From: Actinobacteria bacterium OK074
Lineage (GTDB): Bacteria; Actinomycetota; Actinomycetes; Streptomycetales; Streptomycetaceae
Direction of reading: 5' to 3'
Length of the DNA stretch: 42,386 bases
Assembly (NCBI GenBank): GCA_001298575.1
Contig: LJCV01000298.1
Span: 1-42,386 of the forward strand
Shown here: positions 32,660-40,763 of the stretch, piece by piece
Numbering within the stretch: position 1 is the first letter of the stretch
Layout: every line of letters begins with the position of its first letter
The notes under the pieces: generated by a model
Databases searched by the model: none
The model's input: only the letters and a program-made list of their open reading frames with translations
Told to the model about the DNA's origin: nothing
Translations under genes and position numbers: made by a program

Positions 32660-33604
32660 GTGACCACCTGGACCGACCACACCGCCGACCGTCCCATCTC
32701 GCTCACCGCCCCGAGCGGCATCGACCGGGCCGCCCACCACCGGCTCGACGAGGCATGGCTCGCCGCGGCCTGGAGCCACCCCTCCACCCGATGCTTCGTG
32801 GTCTCCGGCGGCCAGGTCCTCATCGACGAAACACCGGACGGCACGACCGAACTGGTCATGACCCCGTCCTTCGAAGCGCCCCTCACCGAGGCACACCGCT
32901 ACTTCCTCGGTACGGACGACGACGGCGTGAGCTACTTCGCGCTCCAGAAGGACGCCCTGCCCGGCCGCATCGACCAGTCCGCCCGCCCGGCCGGTCTGCG
33001 CGAGGCGGGCCTGCTGCTCTCCCCCCGGGACACGGGCCTGATGGTGCACGCCGTCGCCCTGGAGAACTGGCAGCGCCTGCACCGCTTCTGCTCCCGCTGC
33101 GGCGAACGCACGGTGATCGCGGCGGCCGGCCACATCCGCCGCTGCCCGGCCTGCGGCGCCGAGCACTACCCGCGCACCGACCCGGCCGTGATCATGGCCG
33201 TCACGGACGACGAGGACCGCATCCTGCTCGGCCGCCAGGTCCACTGGCCCGAGGGGCGCTTCTCGACGCTCGCGGGCTTCGTCGAACCCGGCGAGTCCAT
33301 CGAGCAGTCCGTGCGCCGCGAGGTCTTCGAGGAGGCCGGCATCACCGTCGGCCAGGTCGAGTACGTCGCCAGCCAGCCCTGGCCCTTCCCCTCCAGCCTC
33401 ATGCTCGGCTTCATGGCCCACGCCACCTCGACGGACATCAACGTCGACGGCGACGAGATCCACGAGGCCCGCTGGTTCTCCCGCGAGGAACTGCACGCGG
33501 CCTTCGAGTCCGGCGAGGTGCTGCCCCCGTACGGCATCTCCATCGCGGCCAGGCTGATCGAACTGTGGTACGGCAAGCCGCTGCCGACCAGGAGCTTCGT
33601 CTGA
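32660..33604 (+). CDS. nudC: NudC: NAD(H) pyrophosphatase
   Basis: A 314-residue Nudix hydrolase. The four-cysteine zinc ribbon CSRCG...RRCPACG is at about 140-163. The Nudix box GFVEPGESIEQSVRREVFEEAG runs from about 208 (quoted by its ends GFVEPGES and REVFEEAG), and SQPWPFPSS at about 239 is the diagnostic NADH pyrophosphatase motif. It splits NADH or NAD-capped RNA to the nucleotide monophosphates. GTG 32660 has GGAAG 5 nt before it; TTG 32648 is less likely. In mycobacteria NudC also sits in this block and affects isoniazid and ethionamide tolerance by hydrolysing NAD adducts. It converges with the mycoredoxin gene. Confidence 0.95.
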   Translation: MTTWTDHTADRPISLTAPSGIDRAAHHRLDEAWLAAAWSHPSTRCFVVSGGQVLIDETPDGTTELVMTPSFEAPLTEAHRYFLGTDDDGVSYFALQKDALPGRIDQSARPAGLREAGLLLSPRDTGLMVHAVALENWQRLHRFCSRCGERTVIAAAGHIRRCPACGAEHYPRTDPAVIMAVTDDEDRILLGRQVHWPEGRFSTLAGFVEPGESIEQSVRREVFEEAGITVGQVEYVASQPWPFPSSLMLGFMAHATSTDINVDGDEIHEARWFSREELHAAFESGEVLPPYGISIAARLIELWYGKPLPTRSFV

Positions 33605-33625
33605 GCCCACCGGCCGCACGACGCG

Positions 33626-33676
33626 GCGGAGGGCGACCGCCCCCAAACGCTTGGTTCAAGGGTGGCCGCCCTCCGC
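33626..33676. terminator. Terminator between nudC and the mycoredoxin gene
   Basis: GCGGAGGGCG (33626-33635) and CGCCCTCCGC (33667-33676) pair perfectly between convergent genes; the 31-nt loop contains further pairing. Confidence 0.65.
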
Positions 33677-33713
33677 GGAGAACGACCGGCGGCCGTGGCC
33701 GCCGACGTGGGTC

Positions 33714-33956
33714 TCAGACCCCGATCTTCTGCTTGACCTGGGCCAGCGAAGGGTTGGTCAGCGTCGAACCGTCGGGGAAGAGCACGGTCGGAACCGTCTG
33801 GTTCCCGCCGTTCGCCTTCTCCACGAACGCGGCGGACTCCGGGTCCTGCTCGATGTTGATCTCGTTGTACGCGATGCCCTCTCGGTCCATCTGGCCCTTC
33901 AGCCGACGGCAATAGCCGCACCACGTGGTGCTGTACATCGTCACAGTGCCCGACAT
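33714..33956 (-). CDS. mrx1: Mycoredoxin-1-like glutaredoxin
   Basis: An 80-residue glutaredoxin-fold protein with the redox centre WCGYC (Cys13/Cys16), the cis-Pro TVPTV and GSTLTNPS near the end. Mycoredoxin 1 uses mycothiol to reduce mixed disulfides in Actinobacteria, and the same gene stands between nudC and uvrD2 in mycobacteria. GAAGGAG is placed well before ATG 33956. The gene is divergent from uvrD2, so the 205-nt gap at 33957-34161 must hold both promoters. Confidence 0.93.
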   Translation of the reverse strand: MSGTVTMYSTTWCGYCRRLKGQMDREGIAYNEINIEQDPESAAFVEKANGGNQTVPTVLFPDGSTLTNPSLAQVKQKIGV

Positions 33957-34161
33957 GTCGGTCGCGCTCCTTCACGGCTTGGTTGCGTGCTCGCTGAGGA
34001 CGAAACGTACGGGAGGGGTCCGCCATTCCCGCACGTGCGGTACCCGCGGCACCTCTCCTGCGCCTCTCCCCGCGACGACGCCTGCCGCATTAGTACGACC
34101 GTAGGCCCGTGCCTGTGGACAACTTTCACCCCCGTCCCGGCCGACCTGGCAGCATGGCCGT

Positions 34162-36414
34162 GTGACAGCAGCAACGCACTCCCCCCTGTTCCCGCAGGGC
34201 CCCGACAGCTCTCCGTACCCGGCAGCGCCGAGCGGGGCCGACGCGGTGCTCGAGGGGCTCGACCCCGAGCAGCGCGAGGTGGCCACCGCCCTGCACGGCC
34301 CGGTGTGCGTACTGGCGGGCGCCGGCACGGGCAAGACGCGGGCGATCACCCACCGCATCGCCTACGGCGTCCGCGCGGGCATCCTCCAGGCCCCCAGCGT
34401 GCTCGCCGTCACGTTCACCAACCGCGCCGCCGGCGAGATGCGCGGCCGGCTGCGCCAGCTCGGCGCCGCCGGTGTCCAGGCCCGCACCTTCCACTCCGCC
34501 GCCCTGCGCCAGCTCCAGTACTTCTGGCCGAAAGCCGTCGGCGGCGGCCTGCCCAGGATCGCCGACCGCAAGTTCCCCCTTGTCGTGGACGCGGCCGCCG
34601 CCTGCCGCATCCGTCTCGACCGGGGCGAACTGCGGGACGTCACCGGTGAGATCGAATGGTCGAAGGTCACCCAGACCGTCCCCGCCGACTACGCCGCCGC
34701 CGCGGCCAAGGCCGGCCGCGAAGCTCCGCGCGACCCGGCCGAGATCGCCCAGCTCTACGCCGCCTACGAGGACGTCAAACGCGACCGCGGCGTCATCGAC
34801 TTCGAGGACGTCCTGCTGCTCACCGTGGGCATCCTCCAGGACCGGCACGACATCGCCCAGGAGATCCGCGCCCAGTACCAGCACTTCGTGGTCGACGAGT
34901 ACCAGGACGTCAGCCCCCTCCAGCAGCGTCTGCTGGACCTGTGGCTCGGCGACCGCGACAACCTGTGCGTCGTCGGTGACGCCAGCCAGACGATCTACTC
35001 CTTCACCGGGGCCACCCCCGACCACCTCCTCGACTTCCGCACCCGCCACCCCGGGGCGACCGTCGTCAAACTGGTGCGCGACTACCGCTCCTCGCCCCAG
35101 GTCGTCCATCTCGCCAACGGCCTGCTCAACCAGGCCCGCGGTCGCGCCGCCGAACACCGGCTGGAACTCGTCTCCCAGCGCGCCGCCGGACCCGACCCCG
35201 TCTACACCGACTACCCCGACGAACCCGCCGAGGCCGAGGGCGCCGCCCGCCGCATCCGCGAACTCCTCGCCGCGGGCGTACCGGCCGCGGAGATCGCGAT
35301 CCTCTTCCGCGCCAACTCCCAGTCCGAGATCTACGAACAGGCCCTCGCCGACGCCGGAATCCCCTACCAGCTCCGCGGCGCCGAACGGTTCTTCGACCGC
35401 CCCGAAGTGCGCAAGGCGGGCGTCGCCCTGCGCGGCGCGGCCCGCTTCGGAGCCAACGACTCGCTCCTGGAGGACGCCGTCGACCTGCCCTCCCAGGTCC
35501 GTGCGGTGCTGTCGGGCGAAGGATGGACCACCGAGCCACCGGCGGGCTCCGGAGCGGTCAGAGAGCGCTGGGAGTCCTTGGCGGCCCTCGTCCACCTCGC
35601 CCAGGACTTCGTCACCACCAAGCCCGACGCCACCCTCGGCGACCTCGTCGCGGAGCTCGACGAACGCGCCGGCGCCCAGCACGCCCCCACCGTCCAGGGC
35701 GTCACCCTCGCCTCGCTGCACTCCGCCAAGGGCCTGGAATGGGACGTCGTCTTCCTCGTCGGCGTCGCCGAGGGCATGATGCCGATCACCTACGCCAAGA
35801 CCGACGAACAGATCGAGGAGGAACGCCGCCTCCTCTACGTCGGCGTCACCCGCGCCCGCGAACACCTCTCCCTGTCCTGGGCGCTGTCCCGGTCGCCCGG
35901 CGGCCGGCCCAGCCGCAGACCGAGCCGTTTCCTGGACGGGCTGCGCCCCGGCTCGGGCGCGGCGGCGGGCCGCGGCGCAGCGGGCGGCCGCGGGGGAGCG
36001 GGCGGCGTCGAGCGCGGCTTCGCCGGGAGCGGCGCGAGCGGCGCCACGGCGGCCGTCCCGGCCCGGCACCGGGGTCCGCGGACCGTGGCCCGCTGCCGCG
36101 TCTGCGGGCGCACGCTGAACGACGCCGGTGAGATGAAACTGATGCGCTGCGAGGACTGCCCCTCCGACATGGACGAGGGCCTCTACGAGCGGTTGCGGGA
36201 GTGGCGGGAGGGGGAGGCGCGGCGCAGCGGACAGCCCGGGTTCTGTGTTTTCACCGACAAGACACTGATGGCGATCGCCGAGGCCGTGCCCGACGACGCG
36301 GGCGAGCTGGCACGGATCCCGGGCGTGGGTGTGCGGAAGTTCAACCGTTACGGCGCCGATGTTCTGGCCATCTGTGCAGGTCAGGAGAGCGGGGGCGACG
36401 AGGAGGAGAGCTGA
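34162..36414 (+). CDS. uvrD2: UvrD2-type superfamily I helicase with HRDC domain
   Basis: A 750-residue 3'-5' DNA helicase. Motifs: AGAGTGKTRAITHRI (about residue 54), TFTNRAAGEM, DEYQDVSPLQQR, GDASQTIYSFTGA, LHSAKGLEWDVVFLVG and VGVTRAREHL. A Gly/Ala-rich linker leads to a tetracysteine segment (RCRVCG...RCEDC, about 648-674) and a C-terminal HRDC domain ending in RIPGVGVRKFNRYGADVLAI. This layout is that of mycobacterial UvrD2, which is essential there. The GTG 34162 has no ribosome site; CAGCAT at 34150-34155 ends 6 nt before it, so a leaderless mRNA is possible. It lies directly upstream of the wblC leader. Confidence 0.94.
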   Translation: MTAATHSPLFPQGPDSSPYPAAPSGADAVLEGLDPEQREVATALHGPVCVLAGAGTGKTRAITHRIAYGVRAGILQAPSVLAVTFTNRAAGEMRGRLRQLGAAGVQARTFHSAALRQLQYFWPKAVGGGLPRIADRKFPLVVDAAAACRIRLDRGELRDVTGEIEWSKVTQTVPADYAAAAAKAGREAPRDPAEIAQLYAAYEDVKRDRGVIDFEDVLLLTVGILQDRHDIAQEIRAQYQHFVVDEYQDVSPLQQRLLDLWLGDRDNLCVVGDASQTIYSFTGATPDHLLDFRTRHPGATVVKLVRDYRSSPQVVHLANGLLNQARGRAAEHRLELVSQRAAGPDPVYTDYPDEPAEAEGAARRIRELLAAGVPAAEIAILFRANSQSEIYEQALADAGIPYQLRGAERFFDRPEVRKAGVALRGAARFGANDSLLEDAVDLPSQVRAVLSGEGWTTEPPAGSGAVRERWESLAALVHLAQDFVTTKPDATLGDLVAELDERAGAQHAPTVQGVTLASLHSAKGLEWDVVFLVGVAEGMMPITYAKTDEQIEEERRLLYVGVTRAREHLSLSWALSRSPGGRPSRRPSRFLDGLRPGSGAAAGRGAAGGRGGAGGVERGFAGSGASGATAAVPARHRGPRTVARCRVCGRTLNDAGEMKLMRCEDCPSDMDEGLYERLREWREGEARRSGQPGFCVFTDKTLMAIAEAVPDDAGELARIPGVGVRKFNRYGADVLAICAGQESGGDEEES

Positions 36415-36427
36415 CGCGAACTCGTCG

Positions 36428-36467
36428 AAAAAATAGTTTGCGCATGCCCCGGCAATCCCCATAGGTT
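36428..36467 (+). promoter_or_regulatory. WblC-type promoter of the wblC leader
   Basis: AAAAAATA (36428-36435) sits 2 nt upstream of TTGCGC (36438-36443), followed by an 18-bp spacer and TAGGTT (36462-36467). An A/T run just upstream of the -35 element is the hallmark of promoters activated by WhiB7/WblC with the housekeeping sigma factor, so this promoter is probably autoregulated. Confidence 0.8.
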
Positions 36468-36485
36468 CTTAACCACGGGGCCAGC

Positions 36486-36501
36486 GGTCTTCTCGAAGAC
36501 C
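36486..36501 (+). promoter_or_regulatory. 5' hairpin of the wblC leader
   Basis: GGTCTTC-TC-GAAGACC would fold a short hairpin about 15 nt from the predicted transcript start. It may protect the 5' end or take part in the leader fold. Confidence 0.45.
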
Positions 36502-36579
36502 CTGATTCCGTGCTGTACTTGCATATCCGTCGGACTGGCTCACCCCAGTCCCCCAAGACGCCGAGAGGAGGCGATTGAA

Positions 36580-36909
36580 GTGATCAGCATCGAGACCCGC
36601 TCCACCAGCGCCGTCAGCACCAAGAAAATGACCGATCTCTCGGTCGTCTCCCTGTGCATCCTCGGCGTCTCCGGTCTGGGCACCGGTCTGTCCGGCATCA
36701 ACGCCGGCCGTCCGGAGTCCGCTGTGCCCTTCACGGGTCTTCCCGTCCGCGAGGGCAATGTGCGACCGACAAAGGCACTGGAAGCAGTAGCGGCAGAGGC
36801 ACGGACCTATGCCCTTGCGGCGGCCGGTGCCGGAAGCCGGAAGCAGACGACGCAGCACCACCAGATGTGGGCCTTCCGTGGGCCAGAACCCTGGAGTGAT
36901 CCAGCCTGA
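36580..36909 (+). CDS. Upstream ORF in the wblC leader (109 codons)
   Basis: A 109-residue ORF inside the wblC leader. GTG 36580 has an excellent GAGAGGAGG ribosome site 8 nt upstream. The product has one moderately hydrophobic stretch (DLSVVSLCILGVSGLGTGLS) and an Ala-rich helix, with no known domain. Its stop codon (36907-36909) lies in the left arm of a hairpin just before an intrinsic terminator, so ribosome progress could set terminator formation. S. coelicolor has a small gene here too, as I recall (SCO5189). The sequence cannot say whether the peptide itself works or only its translation matters. Confidence 0.75.
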   Translation: MISIETRSTSAVSTKKMTDLSVVSLCILGVSGLGTGLSGINAGRPESAVPFTGLPVREGNVRPTKALEAVAAEARTYALAAAGAGSRKQTTQHHQMWAFRGPEPWSDPA

Positions 36910-36922
36910 TTGGCAATCAGGC
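36904..36922 (+). promoter_or_regulatory. Hairpin spanning the upstream-ORF stop codon
   Basis: GCCTGATT-GGC-AATCAGGC forms an 8-bp stem that includes the TGA of the upstream ORF. A ribosome finishing or stalling here would open it. It lies 10 nt before the terminator stem. Confidence 0.65.
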
Positions 36923-36932
36923 CGGCGCCTTC

Positions 36933-36977
36933 AGGGCCGCGGAACCCCATCCGGGATCCGCGGCCCTTCTGTTTTCC
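36933..36977 (+). terminator. Intrinsic terminator/attenuator in the wblC leader
   Basis: AGGGCCGCGGA (36933-36943) and TCCGCGGCCCT (36957-36967) form a perfect 11-bp stem followed by TCTGTTTTCC. It lies 24 nt past the upstream ORF and about 107 nt before wblC. A T-rich tail is rare in this genome, which supports true intrinsic termination. Confidence 0.85.
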
Positions 36978-37084
36978 CCGAACGGGGACAGCAGACCGAA
37001 GGGGCCTCGGGACAAGAAAAGAACCCGGTACCAGCCGACACCCGGTCCAACCCGACCGGACCGACCAGACGAGGAAGACACCCC
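36978..37084 (+). promoter_or_regulatory. Distal part of the wblC leader
   Basis: 107 nt between the terminator and wblC. The wblC frame is open through this region but a start further upstream would run through the terminator stem. GAGGAAG lies 9-15 nt before GTG 37085 as the ribosome site. Confidence 0.5.
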
Positions 37085-37453
37085 GTGCAACTCGAAGCGC
37101 ACGCCCCGTCCGTACCGCCTTCCGAAACGATCCCCCCGCCCGGCCTCACGGAGGACCCGACCTTGATCCCGCTCACCGCGCTGACCGCGCTCGACGACGC
37201 CATCGAGAACCTCGGCGTACCCGTCCCCTGCCGTTCCTACGACCCGGAGGTCTTCTTCGCCGAGTCGCCGGCCGACGTCGAGTACGCCAAGTCGCTCTGC
37301 CGCACCTGCCCGCTGATGGAGGCATGCCTCGCCGGCGCCAAGGAGCGGCGTGAGCCCTGGGGCGTCTGGGGTGGCGAGCTCTTCGTGCAGGGCGTCGTCG
37401 TCGCCCGGAAGCGGCCGCGTGGCCGCCCGCGCAAGAACCCGGTCACAGCATGA
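37085..37453 (+). CDS. wblC: WblC (WhiB7-like) antibiotic-resistance regulator
   Basis: A 122-residue WhiB-family protein. The four Fe-S ligands are Cys49, Cys72, Cys75 and Cys81 (C-x2-C-x5-C after the first Cys). The turn GVWGG is at 93-97, and the C-terminal AT-hook RGRPRKN at 112-118 is specific to the WhiB7/WblC group. With sigma-HrdB it activates promoters that have an AT-rich element next to the -35 box, raising resistance to ribosome-targeting antibiotics. The upstream leader carries its own such promoter and an attenuator. Its stop overlaps the next ORF by 4 bp (ATGA). Confidence 0.97.
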   Translation: MQLEAHAPSVPPSETIPPPGLTEDPTLIPLTALTALDDAIENLGVPVPCRSYDPEVFFAESPADVEYAKSLCRTCPLMEACLAGAKERREPWGVWGGELFVQGVVVARKRPRGRPRKNPVTA

Positions 37454-37773
37454 AAATCGCCGGAACGATCGACCGCCCCCTGACGCACGACCCCAAGAAG
37501 CAGGCCCCGATGAAGCCGTCCACGAGCGAGCCCGCCGGCTCCGCGATCCCAGACTTCACCACTCCCGGTGCGACCGAGACGCGCCAGAACAGGACCCGAG
37601 AAATGCAACTCATCCCAGAAGCCCTCGCTCGTGCGCATATGCACGAGCGACTGTACGAGGCCGAGCGGGAACGCAAGGCCCTGCGCCTGGCGACCGCTCG
37701 ACGGATGCAGCGCCGTGCCGAGCGCGCCTCGATGCGTGCCCGGCGTGCGCTCGCCATGGCCGTCATGCAGTAA
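37450..37773 (+). CDS. Small basic protein downstream of wblC
   Basis: A 107-residue frame coupled to wblC by ATGA. The N-terminal half is Pro/Thr-rich. The C-terminal 56 residues, from MQLIPEALARAHMHERLYEA, are a charged Arg/Ala-rich helix and look more conserved. ATG 37603, which would start that part, has its own AGGA ribosome site, so the real protein may be 56 residues with 37450-37602 as spacer. There is no domain I recognise. Similar short Arg-rich helical proteins are common in Streptomyces. It should be expressed with wblC and so induced by ribosome inhibitors. Confidence 0.65.
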   Translation: MKIAGTIDRPLTHDPKKQAPMKPSTSEPAGSAIPDFTTPGATETRQNRTREMQLIPEALARAHMHERLYEAERERKALRLATARRMQRRAERASMRARRALAMAVMQ

Positions 37774-37808
37774 CAGCCAGTCAGTAACAGGCAGTCAGTA
37801 ACAGACAG
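37768..37808. repeat. 14-bp tandem repeat CAGTAACAGNCAGT
   Basis: Units at 37768, 37782 and 37796 (third shortened). The first carries the stop codon of the small protein gene. Confidence 0.8.
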
Positions 37809-37833
37809 CCAGTCACCCACACCTGAAACGGTG

Positions 37834-37903
37834 GCCTCCCGACCCGGGAGGCGGTAGCTCCCCCGAGGGGGCCGGTCCCGACCGAACGGACCGGCCCCCT
37901 CGG
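37834..37903. terminator. Double-hairpin terminator between convergent operons
   Basis: Hairpin 1: GCCTCCC / GGGAGGC (37834-37852). Hairpin 2: a perfect 16-bp stem, CCGAGGGGGCCGGTCC (37863-37878) with GGACCGGCCCCCTCGG (37888-37903) and a 9-nt loop. It should stop transcription from the wblC side and the ABC1 side. Confidence 0.9.
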
Positions 37904-38005
37904 TGCGTTGTGCCCGGGAGAACCTCGGGTCGAGCGAGGGGTGGCCGGATTCCGCCCGGCGACGAGTGCCCGCCGGTGCGGTGCGGTGCGACCGGCCCGG
38001 GGGGC

Positions 38006-39409
38006 TCACGCCTCCATGGCCGGCTTCTCCTCCAGGTCTTCCAGGTCTTCCAGCTCTTCGGCGGTCGTCGGCTCCTCCTCCGGGACGAAGCCCGGCAGCC
38101 ACTCCTCCAGTTCGTCGCGCAGCCGGACCGTCGAGCCCAGCTGGCACAGGACGCCGATCGTGCTCAGGGTGACGCGGTGGATCAGGAGGTACGCCGGAGG
38201 GAGGTTCAGACGCTTGCCCAGCTGGTGGGCGGGGGAGCGGGGGTCTCCCAGGCGGGCCGCCTGGCTGCGCATCCAGCCGCGGGTGAAGGTGAACTCGTCG
38301 AGCAGGGCGGGCTCGATGATCGGCAGGAGGTAGTCCAGGACCGCGGCCGGGTCCAGATCTATCGACTCCTTGACGAAGCCCTCCGCACACAGCAGTTCGT
38401 AGACCGCCTCGGCGTCGCCGTCCAGGGTCATGCGCAGCGAGTCGCCGATCGGGGTGGGCAGGCCGCCGGGGAGACGGTCGACCGTGCCGAAGTCCAGGAC
38501 ACCCAGGCGCCAGTCGTCCTTGCCGTCGGGGCCGCCGGGCAGCAGGCGGAAGTTGCCGGGGTGCGGGTCCGCGTGCAGCAGGCCGGTGCGGGCCGGGCCC
38601 GAGAAGAGGAAACGGGCCAGGAGCTGGCCGGCGCGGTCGCGCTGTTCCGGGGAGCCGTCGGCGATGACCTCCGACAGCGGTGTCCCGTCGATCCACTCGG
38701 TCACCAGGACCTGATCGCACTGGTGCACCACCGACGGCACGACGACGTCCGGGTCCCCGGCGAACTCCTCGGCGTGCACCCGCTGGGCCTCGGCTTCCAG
38801 GCCGTAGTCCAGCTCCTCCGACACCCGGTCGCGCAACTCCGTGATCAGCGGCTTGACGTCCATGCCGGGGATCAGCGGCCCCAACAGGCGGGCGAAACGG
38901 CTGAGTTGGGTCAGGTCGGAGAGCAGAGCCTCGCCCGCGCCCGGGTACTGCACCTTGACCGCGACCTCGCGGCCGTCGTGCCACACCGCCCGGTGCACCT
39001 GCCCGATCGACGCCGCTGCCGCCGGTTTGTCCTCGAACTCCACGAACAGGTCCCGCCAGTCGGCGCCCAGCCGCTCCTCCAGCACGGCGTGGACCGTGCG
39101 TGTCGGCATCGGCGGCGCCGCCTCCTGGAGTTTCGTCAGGGCCGCCCGGTAGGGGCCCGCGACCTCCTCGGGGAGCGCCGACTCGAAGACGGACAGCGCC
39201 TGCCCGAACTTCATCGCACCCCCCTTCAACTCGCCCAGCACCTTGAACAGCTGCTCGGCGGTGCGTTGTTGGAGTTCGCGGCCGACGATCTCGGCGGACT
39301 CACCGACGATCCGTTTGCCCAGCCCCCAGGTCGCCCGTCCGGCGAAGCCGAGCGGGAGCGCGGCCAGCTTGGCGGTCCTGGTGACCGCCTTGCGCGGAAG
39401 ATCAGACAT
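38006..39409 (-). CDS. AarF/ABC1/UbiB-family kinase-like protein
   Basis: A 467-residue ABC1 atypical kinase. The family's KxGQ motif is KFGQALS (about residue 67). The Ala-rich loop is AAASIGQVH, the ATP lysine is in VAVKVQYP, the catalytic loop is HADPHPGNF and the metal site is LDFG. Members act near membranes in quinone or lipid metabolism. The C terminus is acidic. ATG 39409 has GGAGG 5 nt upstream. It overlaps the end of the ThiF gene by 8 bp, so the two are one operon. The same pair adjoins whiB7 in mycobacteria (Rv3197 and Rv3196, from memory), and the Rv3197 protein has been linked to macrolide resistance. Confidence 0.94.
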   Translation of the reverse strand: MSDLPRKAVTRTAKLAALPLGFAGRATWGLGKRIVGESAEIVGRELQQRTAEQLFKVLGELKGGAMKFGQALSVFESALPEEVAGPYRAALTKLQEAAPPMPTRTVHAVLEERLGADWRDLFVEFEDKPAAAASIGQVHRAVWHDGREVAVKVQYPGAGEALLSDLTQLSRFARLLGPLIPGMDVKPLITELRDRVSEELDYGLEAEAQRVHAEEFAGDPDVVVPSVVHQCDQVLVTEWIDGTPLSEVIADGSPEQRDRAGQLLARFLFSGPARTGLLHADPHPGNFRLLPGGPDGKDDWRLGVLDFGTVDRLPGGLPTPIGDSLRMTLDGDAEAVYELLCAEGFVKESIDLDPAAVLDYLLPIIEPALLDEFTFTRGWMRSQAARLGDPRSPAHQLGKRLNLPPAYLLIHRVTLSTIGVLCQLGSTVRLRDELEEWLPGFVPEEEPTTAEELEDLEDLEEKPAMEA

Positions 39410-40763
39410 GCGCCCTCCAAGTACCGGACGTTCGTGCCGCGTGACCCTTGCGGGACAGGTCCGTCGACGGCTGTTGCTCCGCCATTGTCGCGCGCGGCTC
39501 CTCGATCTCCGATGCCCCTTCCCCCTTCTTACCTTTCTCCCCGGCACCGCAGGGGCACGCGGGGTGCGGCCACACCGGCCGGGCGTGCCAGTCGAGCCGG
39601 GGCACGGACGCCTCCCAGCGGGCGCCCGCGCTGGAGGGCAGGGTCCCGTCCAGGAAAGCGAGCGCGTGCCCCGCGGCGACGCCCGCGACGGCGGTCGCCA
39701 GCGCCAGATCGCACGGCTGGACCTGACGCGGACGCCCGGAACGCCACTGGGTGACCAGCAGGGGCCAGGTCTTGTCCCGGTCCGCGTGCTGCTGGTCGAA
39801 ACAGCCCGCGCAGCCCGTCTCGCCCGGCAGGACCAGGGGGCCGACCACCCCTGTGCACTCCACCACGCCGGCGTAGAGGTGCGGGGTGCCGGAGGCGATC
39901 AGTGGTTCGGCGGCGGCCGGGTCCGGTGCGTGGACGCCGAGGCTCTCGCGCGGGGCCAGGACCACCAGGGAGAAGCCGGGTTCGGCCGGGTCGTCGCCGA
40001 GATCGCGGTGTGCCGCGCGGGTGCGGCGCGGTGGCCGGTCGGGGGCCGCGTGCCGCACCTCCCGGCGGGCCGCCTCGTCCCTGCGCTCGCCGATCGACTC
40101 CGCGGGCAGTCCGCCCGGTGCCACGTCCCAGGGCTCGACCCGGCCCACGTCCTGCACGTCGACCTCGCCGACGCCCGCGCCGGACAGGAGCGAGGCCAGC
40201 AGCACGCCCACCCGGCCCGCGCCCCGGACCTGCACCCGCAGGGCACGGCGGGCGGCCAGGCGCTCCAGCGCGGCACCCGGGGCGCGGTCGGTCACCGACA
40301 GGGAGGCGAGGTCGGACCGGAGCCGGTCCAGGACCGTCTTCTTCTCGCGCAGCGCGACCGCGGCCGGACCGCCGCCCGTCGCGTCGTCCAGCAGGCCCGA
40401 GTCCGACAGCCGGCGCAGGAGACCGTCGACGTGCCCGTCCGGCAGGCCCATGTTCTTCGCCCGTTCCCGCAGGAGGGGCAGTCCCCGGGTGCCGTCGAGC
40501 AGGTCGAGGAAGCTGCCCGTGGCCACGTCGACCGGGCCCAGCAGCATCGCGTGGGTCGGCGACAGCCCGAACTGCACGGTGTTCCGGTCCCGCCAGGCCC
40601 GCCGCAGGGCGGGCTTCACCACGGGGTGCGCCGAGTCGGGCAGGGGTGGCGGAGCGGCTCGCGCCGTGTCCTGGGCGGTACCTCGTCCTGTGCTCGGCGT
40701 GTCGGAAACCTTCGTCTTCGCCGTACCGGTCTTCGTCGGACGTGCTGGGCGTGTCGACATCAT
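39402..40763 (-). CDS. ThiF-family (E1-like) protein, operon partner of the ABC1 kinase
   Basis: A 453-residue protein. A winged-helix-like N-terminal part (about 40-140) leads to a Rossmann segment VRGAGRVGVLLASLLSGAG (about 173-191) resembling ThiF/MoeB; the usual GxGGxG is changed to GAGRVG. Cysteine pairs CAGC (about 335) and CPCG near the end fit a structural zinc. I see no clear Arg-finger or catalytic Cys, so adenylation activity is uncertain. E1-like proteins of this shape also serve as peptide-recognition subunits in RiPP cyclodehydratases. ATG 40763 has GGGG upstream. Translation overlaps the ABC1 gene by 8 bp, suggesting a complex or shared path. Confidence 0.85.
   Translation of the reverse strand: MMSTRPARPTKTGTAKTKVSDTPSTGRGTAQDTARAAPPPLPDSAHPVVKPALRRAWRDRNTVQFGLSPTHAMLLGPVDVATGSFLDLLDGTRGLPLLRERAKNMGLPDGHVDGLLRRLSDSGLLDDATGGGPAAVALREKKTVLDRLRSDLASLSVTDRAPGAALERLAARRALRVQVRGAGRVGVLLASLLSGAGVGEVDVQDVGRVEPWDVAPGGLPAESIGERRDEAARREVRHAAPDRPPRRTRAAHRDLGDDPAEPGFSLVVLAPRESLGVHAPDPAAAEPLIASGTPHLYAGVVECTGVVGPLVLPGETGCAGCFDQQHADRDKTWPLLVTQWRSGRPRQVQPCDLALATAVAGVAAGHALAFLDGTLPSSAGARWEASVPRLDWHARPVWPHPACPCGAGEKGKKGEGASEIEEPRATMAEQQPSTDLSRKGHAARTSGTWRAHV

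Noticed and set aside
34127..34161. RecA-NDp motif before uvrD2
   Set aside because: CAGCAT is suitably placed before the GTG, but the nine bases at the motif position (CGTCCCGGC) do not match TTGTCRGTG.
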